Shown: positions 6,457-14,247 of the stretch, piece after piece | Position numbering within the stretch: the stretch's first letter is position 1 | How the letters are laid out: every line of letters starts with the position of its first letter | From: CAVALG01 sp963630555 | GTDB lineage: Bacteria > Bacillota > Clostridia > Oscillospirales > Acutalibacteraceae | NCBI GenBank assembly: GCA_963630555.1 | Contig: CAVGND010000030.1 | Span: forward strand, 1 to 20,654 | Direction: 5' to 3' | DNA: 20,654 nucleotides | Made by a program: the position numbers and the translations under genes | The notes under the pieces: model-generated | Seen by the model: only the letters and a program-made list of their open reading frames with translations | What the model was told of the DNA's origin: nothing | Databases searched by the model: none

Positions 6457-6780
6457 ATGAGTAAGCTTAAAATCAAAACCGGTGATACCGTTGTTCTCCT
6501 TACAGGAGATAAGGCAGACCGCAAAAAGACCGGTAAGGTACTTCAGGTCAGCCCCAAAGAAGGCAAGGTAATCGTTGAGGGTATGAATATGGTTTCAAAA
6601 CATGTTAAACCCAAAAAAGCCGGCGATCCTTCGGGTATCGTTAAGGCTGAAAGCGCAATCTACGCTTGCAAAGTGCAGGTTGTTTGCCCCAAATGTAAAA
6701 AGCCGACCAGAATAGGTTATAAAATCTATGAAGACGGCTCAAAAGACCGTATGTGCAGAAAATGCAAAGAAACCTTTTAA
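6457..6780 (+). CDS. rplX: 50S ribosomal protein L24 (uL24), with zinc-ribbon-like C terminus
   Basis: L24 starts 50S assembly by binding the 5' region of 23S rRNA. The 107-residue protein has a KOW motif near the start (KTGDTVVLLTGDKADRKKTG, residues 7-26) and four cysteines at 77, 80, 100 and 103 (CPKC and CRKC) that can hold zinc, a form seen in many bacterial L24 proteins. ATG 6457 follows GGAGG (6443-6447). Confidence 0.97.
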   Translation: MSKLKIKTGDTVVLLTGDKADRKKTGKVLQVSPKEGKVIVEGMNMVSKHVKPKKAGDPSGIVKAESAIYACKVQVVCPKCKKPTRIGYKIYEDGSKDRMCRKCKETF

Positions 6781-6797
6781 GTTAGGAGGAACATGAC

Positions 6798-7337
6798 ATG
6801 GCAAGACTTAGAGAAGAATATAAGTCAACAATCGCCCCTGCTTTGATGAAAAAGTTCGGTTATAAAAGCGTCATGCAGATTCCGAAACTTGACAAGGTCG
6901 TAATCAATGTCGGCGCAGGCGAGGCTAAAGATAACTCAAAAGTTATTGAGTCCGTTATGGGCGATCTCAGTAAAATAACCGGTCAAAAACCGGTTGTTTG
7001 TAAGGCAAAAAAATCCGTTGCTAACTTTAAGCTTCGTGAAGGTATGCCTATCGGCGTTAAGGTCACTCTGCGTGGGGATAAGATGTATGAATTTGTCGAC
7101 AGACTGTTCAATGCAGCACTTCCGCGCGTAAGAGACTTCAGAGGAATCAACCCCAACTCTTTTGATGGCAGAGGAAACTATGCTATGGGTATAAAAGAGC
7201 AGTTGATATTCCCCGAAATAGATTACGACAAGATCGATAAGGTGCGCGGTATGGATATTATATTCGTTACCACCGCAGAGACCGACGAGCAGGCCAAGGA
7301 GCTTATGACTCTTATGGGCGCTCCGTTTTCAAGGTAA
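6798..7337 (+). CDS. rplE: 50S ribosomal protein L5 (uL5)
   Basis: L5 binds 5S rRNA and contacts the P-site tRNA and S13. The 179-residue product has normal length and the conserved VVINVGAGEAKDNSK, KAKKSVANFKLREGMPIG and RDFRGINPNSFDGRGNY segments. ATG 6798 is 8 nt after GGAGG (6785-6789); a nearer ATG at 6793 is out of frame. The gap to rplX is 17 bp, too small for the S8-binding site found at this point in E. coli. Confidence 0.98.
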   Translation: MARLREEYKSTIAPALMKKFGYKSVMQIPKLDKVVINVGAGEAKDNSKVIESVMGDLSKITGQKPVVCKAKKSVANFKLREGMPIGVKVTLRGDKMYEFVDRLFNAALPRVRDFRGINPNSFDGRGNYAMGIKEQLIFPEIDYDKIDKVRGMDIIFVTTAETDEQAKELMTLMGAPFSR

Positions 7338-7350
7338 GGAGTGAGGCAAT

Positions 7351-7536
7351 ATGGCTAAAACATCAATGAAAGTTAAGCAGGCTCGCACTGCGAAATATTC
7401 TACCAGAAGATACAACAGATGTAAAATCTGTGGCCGTCCCCACGCTTATCTCCGTAAATACGGTATCTGTCGTATTTGTTTCAGGGAACTTGCTTACAAG
7501 GGCGAAATTCCCGGTGTGAAGAAGGCCAGCTGGTAA
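7351..7536 (+). CDS. rpsZ: 30S ribosomal protein S14, zinc-binding type (uS14)
   Basis: S14 is a late-assembly protein of the 30S head. This is the short zinc form: 61 residues with cysteines at 24, 27, 40 and 43 (CKIC...CRIC) and the ending GEIPGVKKASW. The short form is the standard copy in Firmicutes and sits between rplE and rpsH as here. Many bacteria also keep a zinc-free paralogue elsewhere under Zur control; the window cannot show whether this one does. ATG 7351 follows AAGGAG (7336-7341). Confidence 0.97.
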   Translation: MAKTSMKVKQARTAKYSTRRYNRCKICGRPHAYLRKYGICRICFRELAYKGEIPGVKKASW

Positions 7537-7564
7537 AACAGCATACGCAAAGGAGGTTTACGGT

Positions 7565-7963
7565 ATGCAAATCACCGATACAATAGCTGACATGCTTACG
7601 AGAATTCGTAATGCAAGCGCAGCAAAACACGATTCGGTTGACATTCCCGCATCCAATGTTAAAAAGGCTATCGCACAGATTTTATTGGATGAGGGCTACA
7701 TTAACAACTTTTCTGTTGCCGAAGACGGCAGACAGGGAGTTATCACGATCGTATTGAAATACGGTCCCAACAAATCGCAGATCATCAACGGTCTCCGCAG
7801 AGTTTCAAAACCCGGTCTGCGTATATACACAAATGTTGAGGATATGCCTAAGGTTATGAAAGGCCTCGGTATTGCTATTCTTTCAACTTCAAAAGGAATT
7901 ATGACCGATAAGCAGGCTCGCCGTGAAAACGTCGGCGGCGAGGTGCTTGCGTTCATCTGGTAA
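7565..7963 (+). CDS. rpsH: 30S ribosomal protein S8 (uS8)
   Basis: S8 is a primary binder of the central domain of 16S rRNA and, in E. coli, the repressor of the spc operon. The 132-residue sequence starts QITDTIADMLTRIRNASAAKH and ends STSKGIMTDKQARRENVGGEVLAFIW, matching the family closely. ATG 7565 follows AAAGGAGG (7549-7556). Whether it regulates this operon cannot be seen. Confidence 0.98.
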   Translation: MQITDTIADMLTRIRNASAAKHDSVDIPASNVKKAIAQILLDEGYINNFSVAEDGRQGVITIVLKYGPNKSQIINGLRRVSKPGLRIYTNVEDMPKVMKGLGIAILSTSKGIMTDKQARRENVGGEVLAFIW

Positions 7964-7976
7964 GGGGGTAAATAAA

Positions 7977-8525
7977 ATGTCTCGTATAGGAAAAAAACCT
8001 ATCCCGATCCCTGCAGGTGTAGATGTAACGGTCAACGGTTCCGAAGTCACCGTTAAAGGTGCCAAAGGTACTCTTACCCAGACCTTTAACAGCGAGATCT
8101 CTATCGCTAAGGAAGGCAACGAGATAATCGTTACAAGACCTACCGACGATAAAGAACATCGCTCGTTACACGGTTTGATCCGTACACTTGTCGCCAATAT
8201 GGTTGAGGGTGTTACAAATGGTTATTCAAAGGAACTTGAAGTAAACGGCGTCGGTTACCGTGCCGCTAAGCAGGGCAAAGACCTGGTTCTTAACCTCGGC
8301 TTTTCTCATCAGGTAATCGTTTCGGAAGTACCGGGAATCACAATCGAAGTACCGGCACCGAACAAGGTTGTTATTTCAGGCCCCGATAAGCAGCAGGTCG
8401 GTCAGTTTGCGGCTGAAGTTCGCGAAAAGCGTCCGCCGGAGCCCTATAAAGGCAAAGGTATTAAGTACGCGGGCGAACATATCCGCCGTAAAGACGGTAA
8501 AGCCGGCAAGGGCGCTAAAAAATAA
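7977..8525 (+). CDS. rplF: 50S ribosomal protein L6 (uL6)
   Basis: L6 lies near the GTPase-factor binding site of the 50S subunit and has two related domains. The start was placed at ATG 7977, 7 nt after AAGGGGGT (7962-7969), giving 182 residues that begin MSRIGKKPIPIPAGV as expected; an upstream in-frame ATG at 7923 lies inside rpsH. The C-terminal KRPPEPYKGKGIKYAGEHIRR is the family signature. The gene starts 13 bp after rpsH. Confidence 0.98.
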   Translation: MSRIGKKPIPIPAGVDVTVNGSEVTVKGAKGTLTQTFNSEISIAKEGNEIIVTRPTDDKEHRSLHGLIRTLVANMVEGVTNGYSKELEVNGVGYRAAKQGKDLVLNLGFSHQVIVSEVPGITIEVPAPNKVVISGPDKQQVGQFAAEVREKRPPEPYKGKGIKYAGEHIRRKDGKAGKGAKK

Positions 8526-8543
8526 TAAAGGAGAGAATGAAAA

Positions 8544-8903
8544 ATGGTTAATAAACCTGATACGAACAAAGCTCGTGTTCGCAGACATACCCGTGTCCGT
8601 GGAAAAATCAGCGGAACGGCAGCCTGCCCGAGACTTAATGTATTCCGCTCCAATAGCAATATTTACGCCCAGCTTATTGATGATGTAAAGGGTGTAACTC
8701 TGGTTTCCGCTTCGTCTGTTGAAAAAGATTTTGACAAGACTACCGGCAACTGTGCAGAAGCCCGCAAGGTTGGACAGTTAGTTGCTGAACGAGCCGTAGC
8801 TAAAGGAATAGACTGCTGCGTATTTGACCGCGGCGGATATATTTATCACGGCCGTGTCAAGGAACTTGCCGAAGGAGCCCGCGAGGGCGGCCTCAAGTTC
8901 TAA
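8544..8903 (+). CDS. rplR: 50S ribosomal protein L18 (uL18)
   Basis: L18 binds 5S rRNA and places it in the 50S central protuberance with L5. The 119-residue protein has an RVRRHTRVRGKISGTAACPRLNVFRSNSNIYAQ start and ends with FDRGGYIYHGRVKELAEGAREGGLKF, both family hallmarks. ATG 8544 follows AAAGGAGA (about 8527-8534); an earlier ATG at 8537 is out of frame and ends at once. Confidence 0.98.
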   Translation: MVNKPDTNKARVRRHTRVRGKISGTAACPRLNVFRSNSNIYAQLIDDVKGVTLVSASSVEKDFDKTTGNCAEARKVGQLVAERAVAKGIDCCVFDRGGYIYHGRVKELAEGAREGGLKF

Positions 8904-8923
8904 GAGAAAAGGAGGAAATACTT

Positions 8924-9427
8924 TTGGCTACTAATATTGACGCATCTGTATTAGATCTTAAAGAGCGCGTGGTTGCTATAAACCGTGTATCAAAAACGGT
9001 AAAAGGCGGCCGCATAATGAAATTTTCCGCGCTCGTAGTCGTAGGTGACGGCAACGGTATCGTAGGTTTCGGCACGGGAAAATCCGGTGAAGTTCCGGAT
9101 GCTATCCGCAAGGGCCTTGAGGATGCCAAAAAGAACCTTATTAAGGTTTCACTTAAAGGTTCGACAATTCCGCACGAAGTAATCGGAAAGTTCGGCGCAG
9201 GCAGCGTTCTTCTTAAACCCGCCGCTCCCGGTACCGGTGTTATCGCAGGCGGCGCAGTCCGTGCCGTTGTTGAAACCGTAGGTATCAGCGATATACGTAC
9301 TAAATCACTTCGTTCAAACAATCCCTTTAACGTCGTTCGTGCTACTATTGCGGGTCTTCAGTCACTTCGTGACGCTGAAGAAGTTGCCGCAATGAGGGGC
9401 AAAACCGTTAAAGAAATAATCGGTTAA
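8924..9427 (+). CDS. rpsE: 30S ribosomal protein S5 (uS5)
   Basis: S5 acts in translational accuracy and forms part of the mRNA entry helicase with S3 and S4. The 167-residue product starts at TTG (8924), 8 nt behind AAAAGGAGG (8907-8915); no better ATG lies nearby that keeps the conserved LKERVVAINRVSKTVKGG. GFGTGKSGEVPDAIRKGLEDAKKN and the glycine-rich AAPGTGVIAGG stretch are standard. The TTG start is a weak codon for so abundant a protein, perhaps offset by the strong ribosome binding site. Confidence 0.97.
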   Translation: MATNIDASVLDLKERVVAINRVSKTVKGGRIMKFSALVVVGDGNGIVGFGTGKSGEVPDAIRKGLEDAKKNLIKVSLKGSTIPHEVIGKFGAGSVLLKPAAPGTGVIAGGAVRAVVETVGISDIRTKSLRSNNPFNVVRATIAGLQSLRDAEEVAAMRGKTVKEIIG

Positions 9428-9440
9428 GGAGGAAGCAGCA

Positions 9441-9638
9441 ATGGCTACAAAGAAAAAGGCTGCAAGCCTTAACGTTAAATTGGTAAAAAGCCTTATCGGC
9501 TGCAAAGACGATCAGATCGCTACTGCCGAAGCACTCGGCCTTCATAAAATCGGCGACAGTCGCATTCAGCCCGATAATGCGGCTACTCAGGGTAAAATCA
9601 AAAAAATTATCCACCTCGTCGAGGTAACCAACGCGTAA
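9441..9638 (+). CDS. rpmD: 50S ribosomal protein L30 (uL30)
   Basis: L30 is a small 50S surface protein. The 65-residue sequence has the typical VKLVKSLIGCKDDQIATAEALGL segment, followed by the usual ending IHLVEV. It has a short extension at the N terminus (MATKKKAASLN) compared with the most compact members. ATG 9441 follows AAGGAGG (9427-9433), which overlaps the rpsE stop region. Confidence 0.96.
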   Translation: MATKKKAASLNVKLVKSLIGCKDDQIATAEALGLHKIGDSRIQPDNAATQGKIKKIIHLVEVTNA

Positions 9639-9657
9639 ACACAAGGAGGTGCGACTT

Positions 9658-10098
9658 ATGAAAATTCATGAACTTGCTCCGGCCGCCGGCTCAACAAGAG
9701 ATGTAAAGCGTATCGGAAGAGGACATGGCTCCGGCAACGGTAAAACTGCCGGTAAGGGTCATAAGGGCCAAAAAGCCCGCTCCGGAACCGGAATGAGACC
9801 CGGCTTTGAAGGCGGTCAGATGCCGCTTCAAAGAAGAATTCCCAAAAGAGGATTCAACAATATCTTTGCTTCAAAGTATTCTGTTATAAACCTCTCGTCA
9901 CTTAATAAATTTGATGACGGTGCAGTAGTTGACGCTGCCGCCCTTATCGAAAAAGGCATCATCAAAAAAGAATATGACGGCGTAAAGGTTTTGGCTAACG
10001 GAAACCTGACCAAAAAACTCACCGTTAAGGCTGCCGCTTTTTCCGCTTCCGCTAAGGAAAAAATTGAGGCTGCCGGCGGAAAGGTTGAGGTGAACTGA
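9658..10098 (+). CDS. rplO: 50S ribosomal protein L15 (uL15)
   Basis: L15 helps late assembly of the 50S subunit. ATG 9658 is 8 nt after AAGGAGG (9643-9649) and gives 146 residues; a GTG at 9649 is inside the ribosome binding site. The start MKIHELAPAAGSTRDVKRIGRG, the glycine-rich GHGSGNGKTAGKGHKGQKAR and the GFEGGQMPLQRRIPKRGF segment are diagnostic. It ends one base before the secY start. Confidence 0.97.
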   Translation: MKIHELAPAAGSTRDVKRIGRGHGSGNGKTAGKGHKGQKARSGTGMRPGFEGGQMPLQRRIPKRGFNNIFASKYSVINLSSLNKFDDGAVVDAAALIEKGIIKKEYDGVKVLANGNLTKKLTVKAAAFSASAKEKIEAAGGKVEVN

Positions 10099-10099
10099 T

Positions 10100-11365
10100 A
10101 TGATTGAAACACTAAAGAATGCTTGGGCTGTGAAAGATCTCAGGAAGAAGATCCTGTTCACATTGTTTATTATTCTCGTGTTCCGTATTGGTTCTGTTAT
10201 ACCTGTTCCCTATATTGACGTTGCCGCTCTTAAAAGCAGCACTTCAACCGGTGATTTCTTTAATTACCTTTCAATACTTACCGGCGGCGGCTTGGAATAC
10301 GGCGCTATCTTTGCAATGTCCGTAACCCCGTACATCAACTCTTCAATTATTATTCAGTTGCTGTGCGTTGCCATTCCCCCGCTGGAAAGGCTCTCAAAAG
10401 AAGGGCCGGAGGGTCAGAAAAAATTGGCTCAGATTACCCGTTATACGACCGTTATCCTTGGTCTTATGCAGGGTACCGCATTCTTCTTTTACCTTAAAGG
10501 TAATAACTATTTGAGCGTTACAAGCAGTCTTGTGTTTGTCGCTTTCGTTATAATCCTTACTCTTACTGCCGGTTCTGCTCTTGTTATGTGGCTCGGTGAA
10601 CAAATCGATGCCAAAGGTATCGGTAACGGCATTTCAATTTTGCTTTTTGCCGGTATTATTTCAAGGGGGCCGCAGGCTGCCGCTACCCTCTACTATTACT
10701 GGACACTCGGTAAGCAGGTAGAAGTAATCGGCATAGTCCTTGCTTTCATCATCATTGTAGCATTCATTGTTTGGATGACCAATGCAGAACGCAGAATTCC
10801 GGTTCAGTATGCAAAACGTGTTGTCGGCAGAAAAATGTACGGCGGTCAAAGCTCACATATTCCGATTCAGGTAAATATGTCGGGTGTTATGCCTATCATT
10901 TTCGCGAGTTCAATTCTTATGGTTCCGACCATGATATTGGCTTTCGTTAAAAATCAGGATTCTTCCTGGTACAAATTCCTGTCGCTGTTCAGCACACGCG
11001 GCGCGTTCTATGCAGTGCTTTATTTCATACTGATAATCGCATTTGCATACTTCTATGTAACTATTCAGTATAACCCCGTTGAAATGGCTAACAACCTTCG
11101 CCAAAACGGCGGCGCTATCCCCGGTATCCGTCCCGGTACCAATACTTCCGATTTTATTCAGAAGATTTTGTCAAGAATAACATTGCTCGGTGCACTTTTC
11201 CTGAGTGTTATCGCCATACTTCCGATAATCATCGGATCTGTAGGCGGTATGAATGTTTCTCTCGGCGGTACTTCGGTTCTTATTATGGTCGGTGTTGCTC
11301 TTGATACAGTCAAGAACCTTGAATCACAAATGATGATGCGCCACTATAAAGGATTCTTGGATTAA
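10100..11365 (+). CDS. secY: Protein translocase subunit SecY
   Basis: SecY forms the membrane channel through which SecA or the ribosome exports proteins. The 421-residue protein begins with the family pattern ETLKNAWAVKDLRKKILFTLFI and shows about ten hydrophobic segments. Conserved landmarks include GSVIPVPYID near residue 31, TPYINSSIIIQLL (plug and TM2 region), GIGNGISILLFAGI (TM4) and the cytosolic RRIPVQYAKR loop, plus IPGIRPGTNT before TM9. ATG 10100 directly follows the rplO stop, using GAGGTGA (10087-10093) inside rplO, so the two are probably coupled. It will insert the two flanking secreted proteins as well as housekeeping cargo. Confidence 0.98.
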   Translation: MIETLKNAWAVKDLRKKILFTLFIILVFRIGSVIPVPYIDVAALKSSTSTGDFFNYLSILTGGGLEYGAIFAMSVTPYINSSIIIQLLCVAIPPLERLSKEGPEGQKKLAQITRYTTVILGLMQGTAFFFYLKGNNYLSVTSSLVFVAFVIILTLTAGSALVMWLGEQIDAKGIGNGISILLFAGIISRGPQAAATLYYYWTLGKQVEVIGIVLAFIIIVAFIVWMTNAERRIPVQYAKRVVGRKMYGGQSSHIPIQVNMSGVMPIIFASSILMVPTMILAFVKNQDSSWYKFLSLFSTRGAFYAVLYFILIIAFAYFYVTIQYNPVEMANNLRQNGGAIPGIRPGTNTSDFIQKILSRITLLGALFLSVIAILPIIIGSVGGMNVSLGGTSVLIMVGVALDTVKNLESQMMMRHYKGFLD

Positions 11366-11382
11366 TACGGAGGGTGCGAAAT

Positions 11383-12012
11383 ATGAACTTGATTTTATTA
11401 GGCGCCCCCGGTGCCGGCAAAGGTACTCAGGCGGAAATAATCTCAGAGAAACTATCTATCCCGACTGTTTCGACCGGTAATATTATCCGTGAAGCGATTA
11501 AAAACGAAACAGAAATGGGACTTGCTGCGAAAGCCGCAACCGAAGCGGGCGAATTGGTTTCCGATGATATCGTGATCGGTATAATCAAAGAACGTTTGGC
11601 TAAGGACGACTGTAAGAACGGCTTTATTCTGGACGGTTTCCCGCGCACCATTCCTCAGGCGGAAGCGCTTGACAAAATGGGCGTGAAAATCGACAAGGTC
11701 ATCTCTATTGAGGTGTCTGATGAGGCGATCGCACGCCGTATGTCAGGCAGACGCGTCTGCCCCAAATGCGGTTCAAGTTATCACCTTATTTACAAAAAGT
11801 CCGTTGATGACGGTGCTTGCCATTGCGGTACAGAACTTGTACAGCGCAAAGACGATGCCCCCGAAACGGTGCTTGAAAGGCTTAAAGTCTACCACGAGCA
11901 GACCGAGCCGCTTAAAGATTACTATGAAAAAAGCGGAAAACTGCGAATTGTTGAGGGTCAGGAGGAACTTGCAGATACAACTGCCCTTACAATGAAAGCG
12001 TTGGAGTCTTAA
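11383..12012 (+). CDS. adk: Adenylate kinase (long, zinc-lid form)
   Basis: Adenylate kinase converts ATP and AMP to two ADP in the cytosol. The start was set at ATG 11383, 9 nt behind GGAGGG (11369-11374); an in-frame GTG at 11374 overlaps the ribosome binding site. The 209-residue product has the P-loop GAPGAGKGT (7-15), FILDGFPRT (81-89) and a LID with cysteines at 126, 129, 146 and 148. Zinc lids usually read C-x2-C-x16-C-x2-C; here the second pair is C-x-C (CHC), one residue short, with a histidine between. Location after secY is standard in Firmicutes. Confidence 0.97.
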   Translation: MNLILLGAPGAGKGTQAEIISEKLSIPTVSTGNIIREAIKNETEMGLAAKAATEAGELVSDDIVIGIIKERLAKDDCKNGFILDGFPRTIPQAEALDKMGVKIDKVISIEVSDEAIARRMSGRRVCPKCGSSYHLIYKKSVDDGACHCGTELVQRKDDAPETVLERLKVYHEQTEPLKDYYEKSGKLRIVEGQEELADTTALTMKALES

Positions 12013-12015
12013 ATA

Positions 12016-12771
12016 ATGGTAGTCTTGAAAACTGCGAAAGAACTCGCAAAAATGAAAGAGGCCTGCGTGATTTCGGCACAGGCACTTGAATTGATAGGTA
12101 AGGCGGTCGAGCCGGGCGTTACCACCGCGGAACTTGACCATATAGCCGAAAGGTTTATTTTAAGCTGCGGGGCAAAGCCCAACTTTAAAGGACTTTACGG
12201 TTTTCCGGCAACCGCCTGTATATCTATAAACAATGAGGTAATTCACGGCATTCCCTCAAGGTCGCGTAAACTTAAATCAGGCGATATAGTCAGCGTCGAC
12301 CTGGGTGCGGCTATTAACGGCTATAACGGCGACAATGCCGCCACTTTTGCCTGCGGAGATGTTTCCGGTGAGGCAAAGCGGCTGATTGACACAACCAAAG
12401 AAAGCCTTTACGAAGGTATTTCGGCGGCTCGTGCAGGCGGCAGAGTAGGCGATATAGGCGCAGCAGTCCAGGGATATGTTGAGGCGCGTGGGTACTCGGT
12501 GGTTCGAGATTATGTCGGACACGGAGTAGGTACGAGCCTGCATGAATCACCCGAAATTCCTAATTACGGGATATCCGGCAGAGGAGTACGACTTGTTCCC
12601 GGTATGACCATTGCTATAGAACCTATGATAAACGCAGGCTCTTACGGCGTAAAAGTTATGCCAGACGGTTGGACGGTTCTCACATCGGACGGTTCGCTTT
12701 CTGCTCATTTTGAGCATACCGTTGCCGTAACGGCAGACGGTCCCGTTATCCTTACGGATCCGCGGGGGTGA
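12016..12771 (+). CDS. map: Type I methionine aminopeptidase
   Basis: The enzyme removes the N-terminal methionine from new proteins, using two metal ions. All five metal ligands of the family are present by position: D95, D106, H169, E202 and E233, and the substrate-contact H77 in NNEVIHGIP. The 251-residue length is usual and there is no N-terminal zinc-finger extension. ATG 12016 is 3 bp after the adk stop; the ribosome binding site is TTGGAGTC within adk (12001-12008). The stretch NGYNGDNAAT replaces the more common GYHGD form, a mild variation. Confidence 0.97.
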   Translation: MVVLKTAKELAKMKEACVISAQALELIGKAVEPGVTTAELDHIAERFILSCGAKPNFKGLYGFPATACISINNEVIHGIPSRSRKLKSGDIVSVDLGAAINGYNGDNAATFACGDVSGEAKRLIDTTKESLYEGISAARAGGRVGDIGAAVQGYVEARGYSVVRDYVGHGVGTSLHESPEIPNYGISGRGVRLVPGMTIAIEPMINAGSYGVKVMPDGWTVLTSDGSLSAHFEHTVAVTADGPVILTDPRG

Positions 12772-12776
12772 AAGAG

Positions 12777-13043
12777 ATGCCGCTTGAAAGAGGACAGGTA
12801 TTACTTTCGCTGAGAGGCAGGGACAAAGGATATCTTTTGGCGCTGGTCGGAACGGACGGCGATTATTTGCTGGTCTGTGACGGCAAGGAACGGCCGCTTG
12901 AACGGCCCAAAAAAAAGTCGCCGAAACACCTTAAAGTTCTGCCGTATGTGTTGAGCGAAGAACAACTGAAAGCAAATGGGCGCATAAAGCGCGCTTTGCG
13001 CAGCGTAGACTTTAGTCAAGAGGGAGTTGAGCAGTATGTCTAA
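12777..13043 (+). CDS. KOW-domain RNA-binding protein (L14e/L6e/L27e-like)
   Basis: The 88-residue protein has a KOW-like beta-barrel start, ERGQVLLSLRGRDKGYLLALVG, followed by a basic LERPKKKSPKHLK region, then a helical tail. Related proteins (ybzG in B. subtilis, by gene position) lie between map and infA in many Firmicutes; they are thought to bind RNA or ribosomes, but the function is not established. ATG 12777 is chosen because GGGGGTG (12764-12770) sits about 6 nt ahead; a GTG at 12768 overlaps the map stop. The 3' end overlaps infA by 8 bp. Confidence 0.85.
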   Translation: MPLERGQVLLSLRGRDKGYLLALVGTDGDYLLVCDGKERPLERPKKKSPKHLKVLPYVLSEEQLKANGRIKRALRSVDFSQEGVEQYV

Positions 13044-13254
13044 AGAGGATATGATCGAATTAGAGGGCGTAGTTGTTGAGGCGATGCCCAATGCAATGTT
13101 CAAAGTTGAAATACAGGGAGGACATCAGATCTTAGCCCATATTTCCGGCAAACTTCGTATGAATTACATCAGAATATTGCCCGGTGATAAGGTTACGGTT
13201 GAAATGTCACCCTACGATCTGACGCGCGGACGCATAACCTGGCGTTCAAAATAA
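13036..13254 (+). CDS. infA: Translation initiation factor IF-1
   Basis: IF-1 binds the 30S A site during initiation. The 72-residue OB-fold protein starts MSKEDMIELEGVVVEAMPNAMF and ends SPYDLTRGRITWR, exactly the family pattern. ATG 13036 is preferred to an in-frame upstream ATG at 13027 inside the KOW gene, because GGGAGTTGAG (13022-13031) lies just before it and the sequence then matches the standard length. It overlaps the preceding gene by 8 bp. Confidence 0.98.
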   Translation: MSKEDMIELEGVVVEAMPNAMFKVEIQGGHQILAHISGKLRMNYIRILPGDKVTVEMSPYDLTRGRITWRSK

Positions 13255-13287
13255 GCGTGTTAAAACATTAAATGGAGGTAAAAACGA

Positions 13288-13401
13288 ATGAAAGTCAGAC
13301 CTTCTGTTAAAAAGATTTGCGAAAAATGTAAAATTATTAAGCGCAAGGGAAAGATCATGGTTATCTGTGAAAATCCCAAGCACAAGCAGCGTCAGGGTTA
13401 A
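13288..13401 (+). CDS. rpmJ: 50S ribosomal protein L36 (bL36), zinc form
   Basis: This 37-residue gene is too short for most gene-length cutoffs but clear by sequence and place. It reads MKVRPSVKKICEKCK at the start and ends ENPKHKQRQG, with C11, C14, C27 and H32 as the zinc ligands of the C+ form. L36 binds 23S rRNA in the 50S subunit. ATG 13288 follows TGGAGG (13273-13278). It lies between infA and rpsM, the usual order. Confidence 0.97.
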   Translation: MKVRPSVKKICEKCKIIKRKGKIMVICENPKHKQRQG

Positions 13402-13435
13402 ACCTGCGCTAACTTAGAATGTGAGGTGCAAGTAA

Positions 13436-13804
13436 ATGGCGCGTATAGCAGGTGTTGACCTTCCGAGAGAGAAAAGAGTCGAAATCGGACTTACTTACAT
13501 TTTCGGTATAGGTCTTACAACATCAAGACAGATCCTTGCTGCAACCGGTGTCAACCCCGATACCAGAGTTAAGGATCTTACAGAGGATGATATTTCTAAA
13601 ATGCGTGAGTATATCGATCATAACCTTCAGGTTGAAGGTGATCGCCGCCGCGCGGTTGCATTCGATATCAAACGCCTTATTGAAATAGGCAGTTACCGTG
13701 GCACTCGTCACCGCAAGGGTCTTCCGGTTCGCGGTCAGCGTTCAAAGACCAATGCTCGTACCCGTAAGGGCCCGAGAAAGACGATAGCCAACAAGAAGAA
13801 GTAA
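13436..13804 (+). CDS. rpsM: 30S ribosomal protein S13 (uS13)
   Basis: S13 in the 30S head contacts L5 and the P-site tRNA through a basic tail. The 122-residue product begins ARIAGVDLPREKRVEIGLTYIFGIG and ends with the basic RGQRSKTNARTRKGPRK tail. ATG 13436 follows GTGAGGTG (13421-13428). In E. coli this is the first gene of the alpha operon and its leader binds S4; here the 34-bp gap after rpmJ holds no obvious structure. Confidence 0.98.
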   Translation: MARIAGVDLPREKRVEIGLTYIFGIGLTTSRQILAATGVNPDTRVKDLTEDDISKMREYIDHNLQVEGDRRRAVAFDIKRLIEIGSYRGTRHRKGLPVRGQRSKTNARTRKGPRKTIANKKK

Positions 13805-13820
13805 GCGGGAGGAAGATAAT

Positions 13821-14225
13821 ATGGCTACAAAGGGTACAAAAAAAACAACTGCGACCCGCAGACGCCGCGACAAAAAGAATATTGAACGCGGTGCTGCCCA
13901 TATCCAGTCAACCTTCAACAATACCATCGTTACCATAACCGATGTTCAGGGTAATGCAATATCTTGGGCTTCGGCAGGCGAACTCGGTTTCAGAGGTTCA
14001 AGAAAATCTACTCCGTTCGCTGCGCAGAATGCCGCAGAAACTGCTGCTAAAGTTGCAATGGAACATGGTCTTAAAAGCGTTGAAGTATTCGTAAAAGGCC
14101 CCGGCGCCGGAAGGGAAGCTGCAATCCGTGCATTGCAGTCGGCAGGACTTGAGGTAAGTATGATAAAAGACGTTACCCCGATTCCGCATAACGGTTGCCG
14201 CCCGCCTAAAAGAAGACGCGTATAA
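13821..14225 (+). CDS. rpsK: 30S ribosomal protein S11 (uS11)
   Basis: S11 lies on the 30S platform near the mRNA exit and the Shine-Dalgarno helix. The 134-residue protein has AHIQSTFNNTIVTITDVQGN, SWASAGELGFRGSRKSTPFAAQ and the ending PIPHNGCRPPKRRRV, all family hallmarks, behind a lysine- and arginine-rich N-terminal tail. ATG 13821 follows GGGAGG (13807-13812). Confidence 0.98.
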   Translation: MATKGTKKTTATRRRRDKKNIERGAAHIQSTFNNTIVTITDVQGNAISWASAGELGFRGSRKSTPFAAQNAAETAAKVAMEHGLKSVEVFVKGPGAGREAAIRALQSAGLEVSMIKDVTPIPHNGCRPPKRRRV

Positions 14226-14247
14226 CCGATTTTTGGAGGTGTAATAA

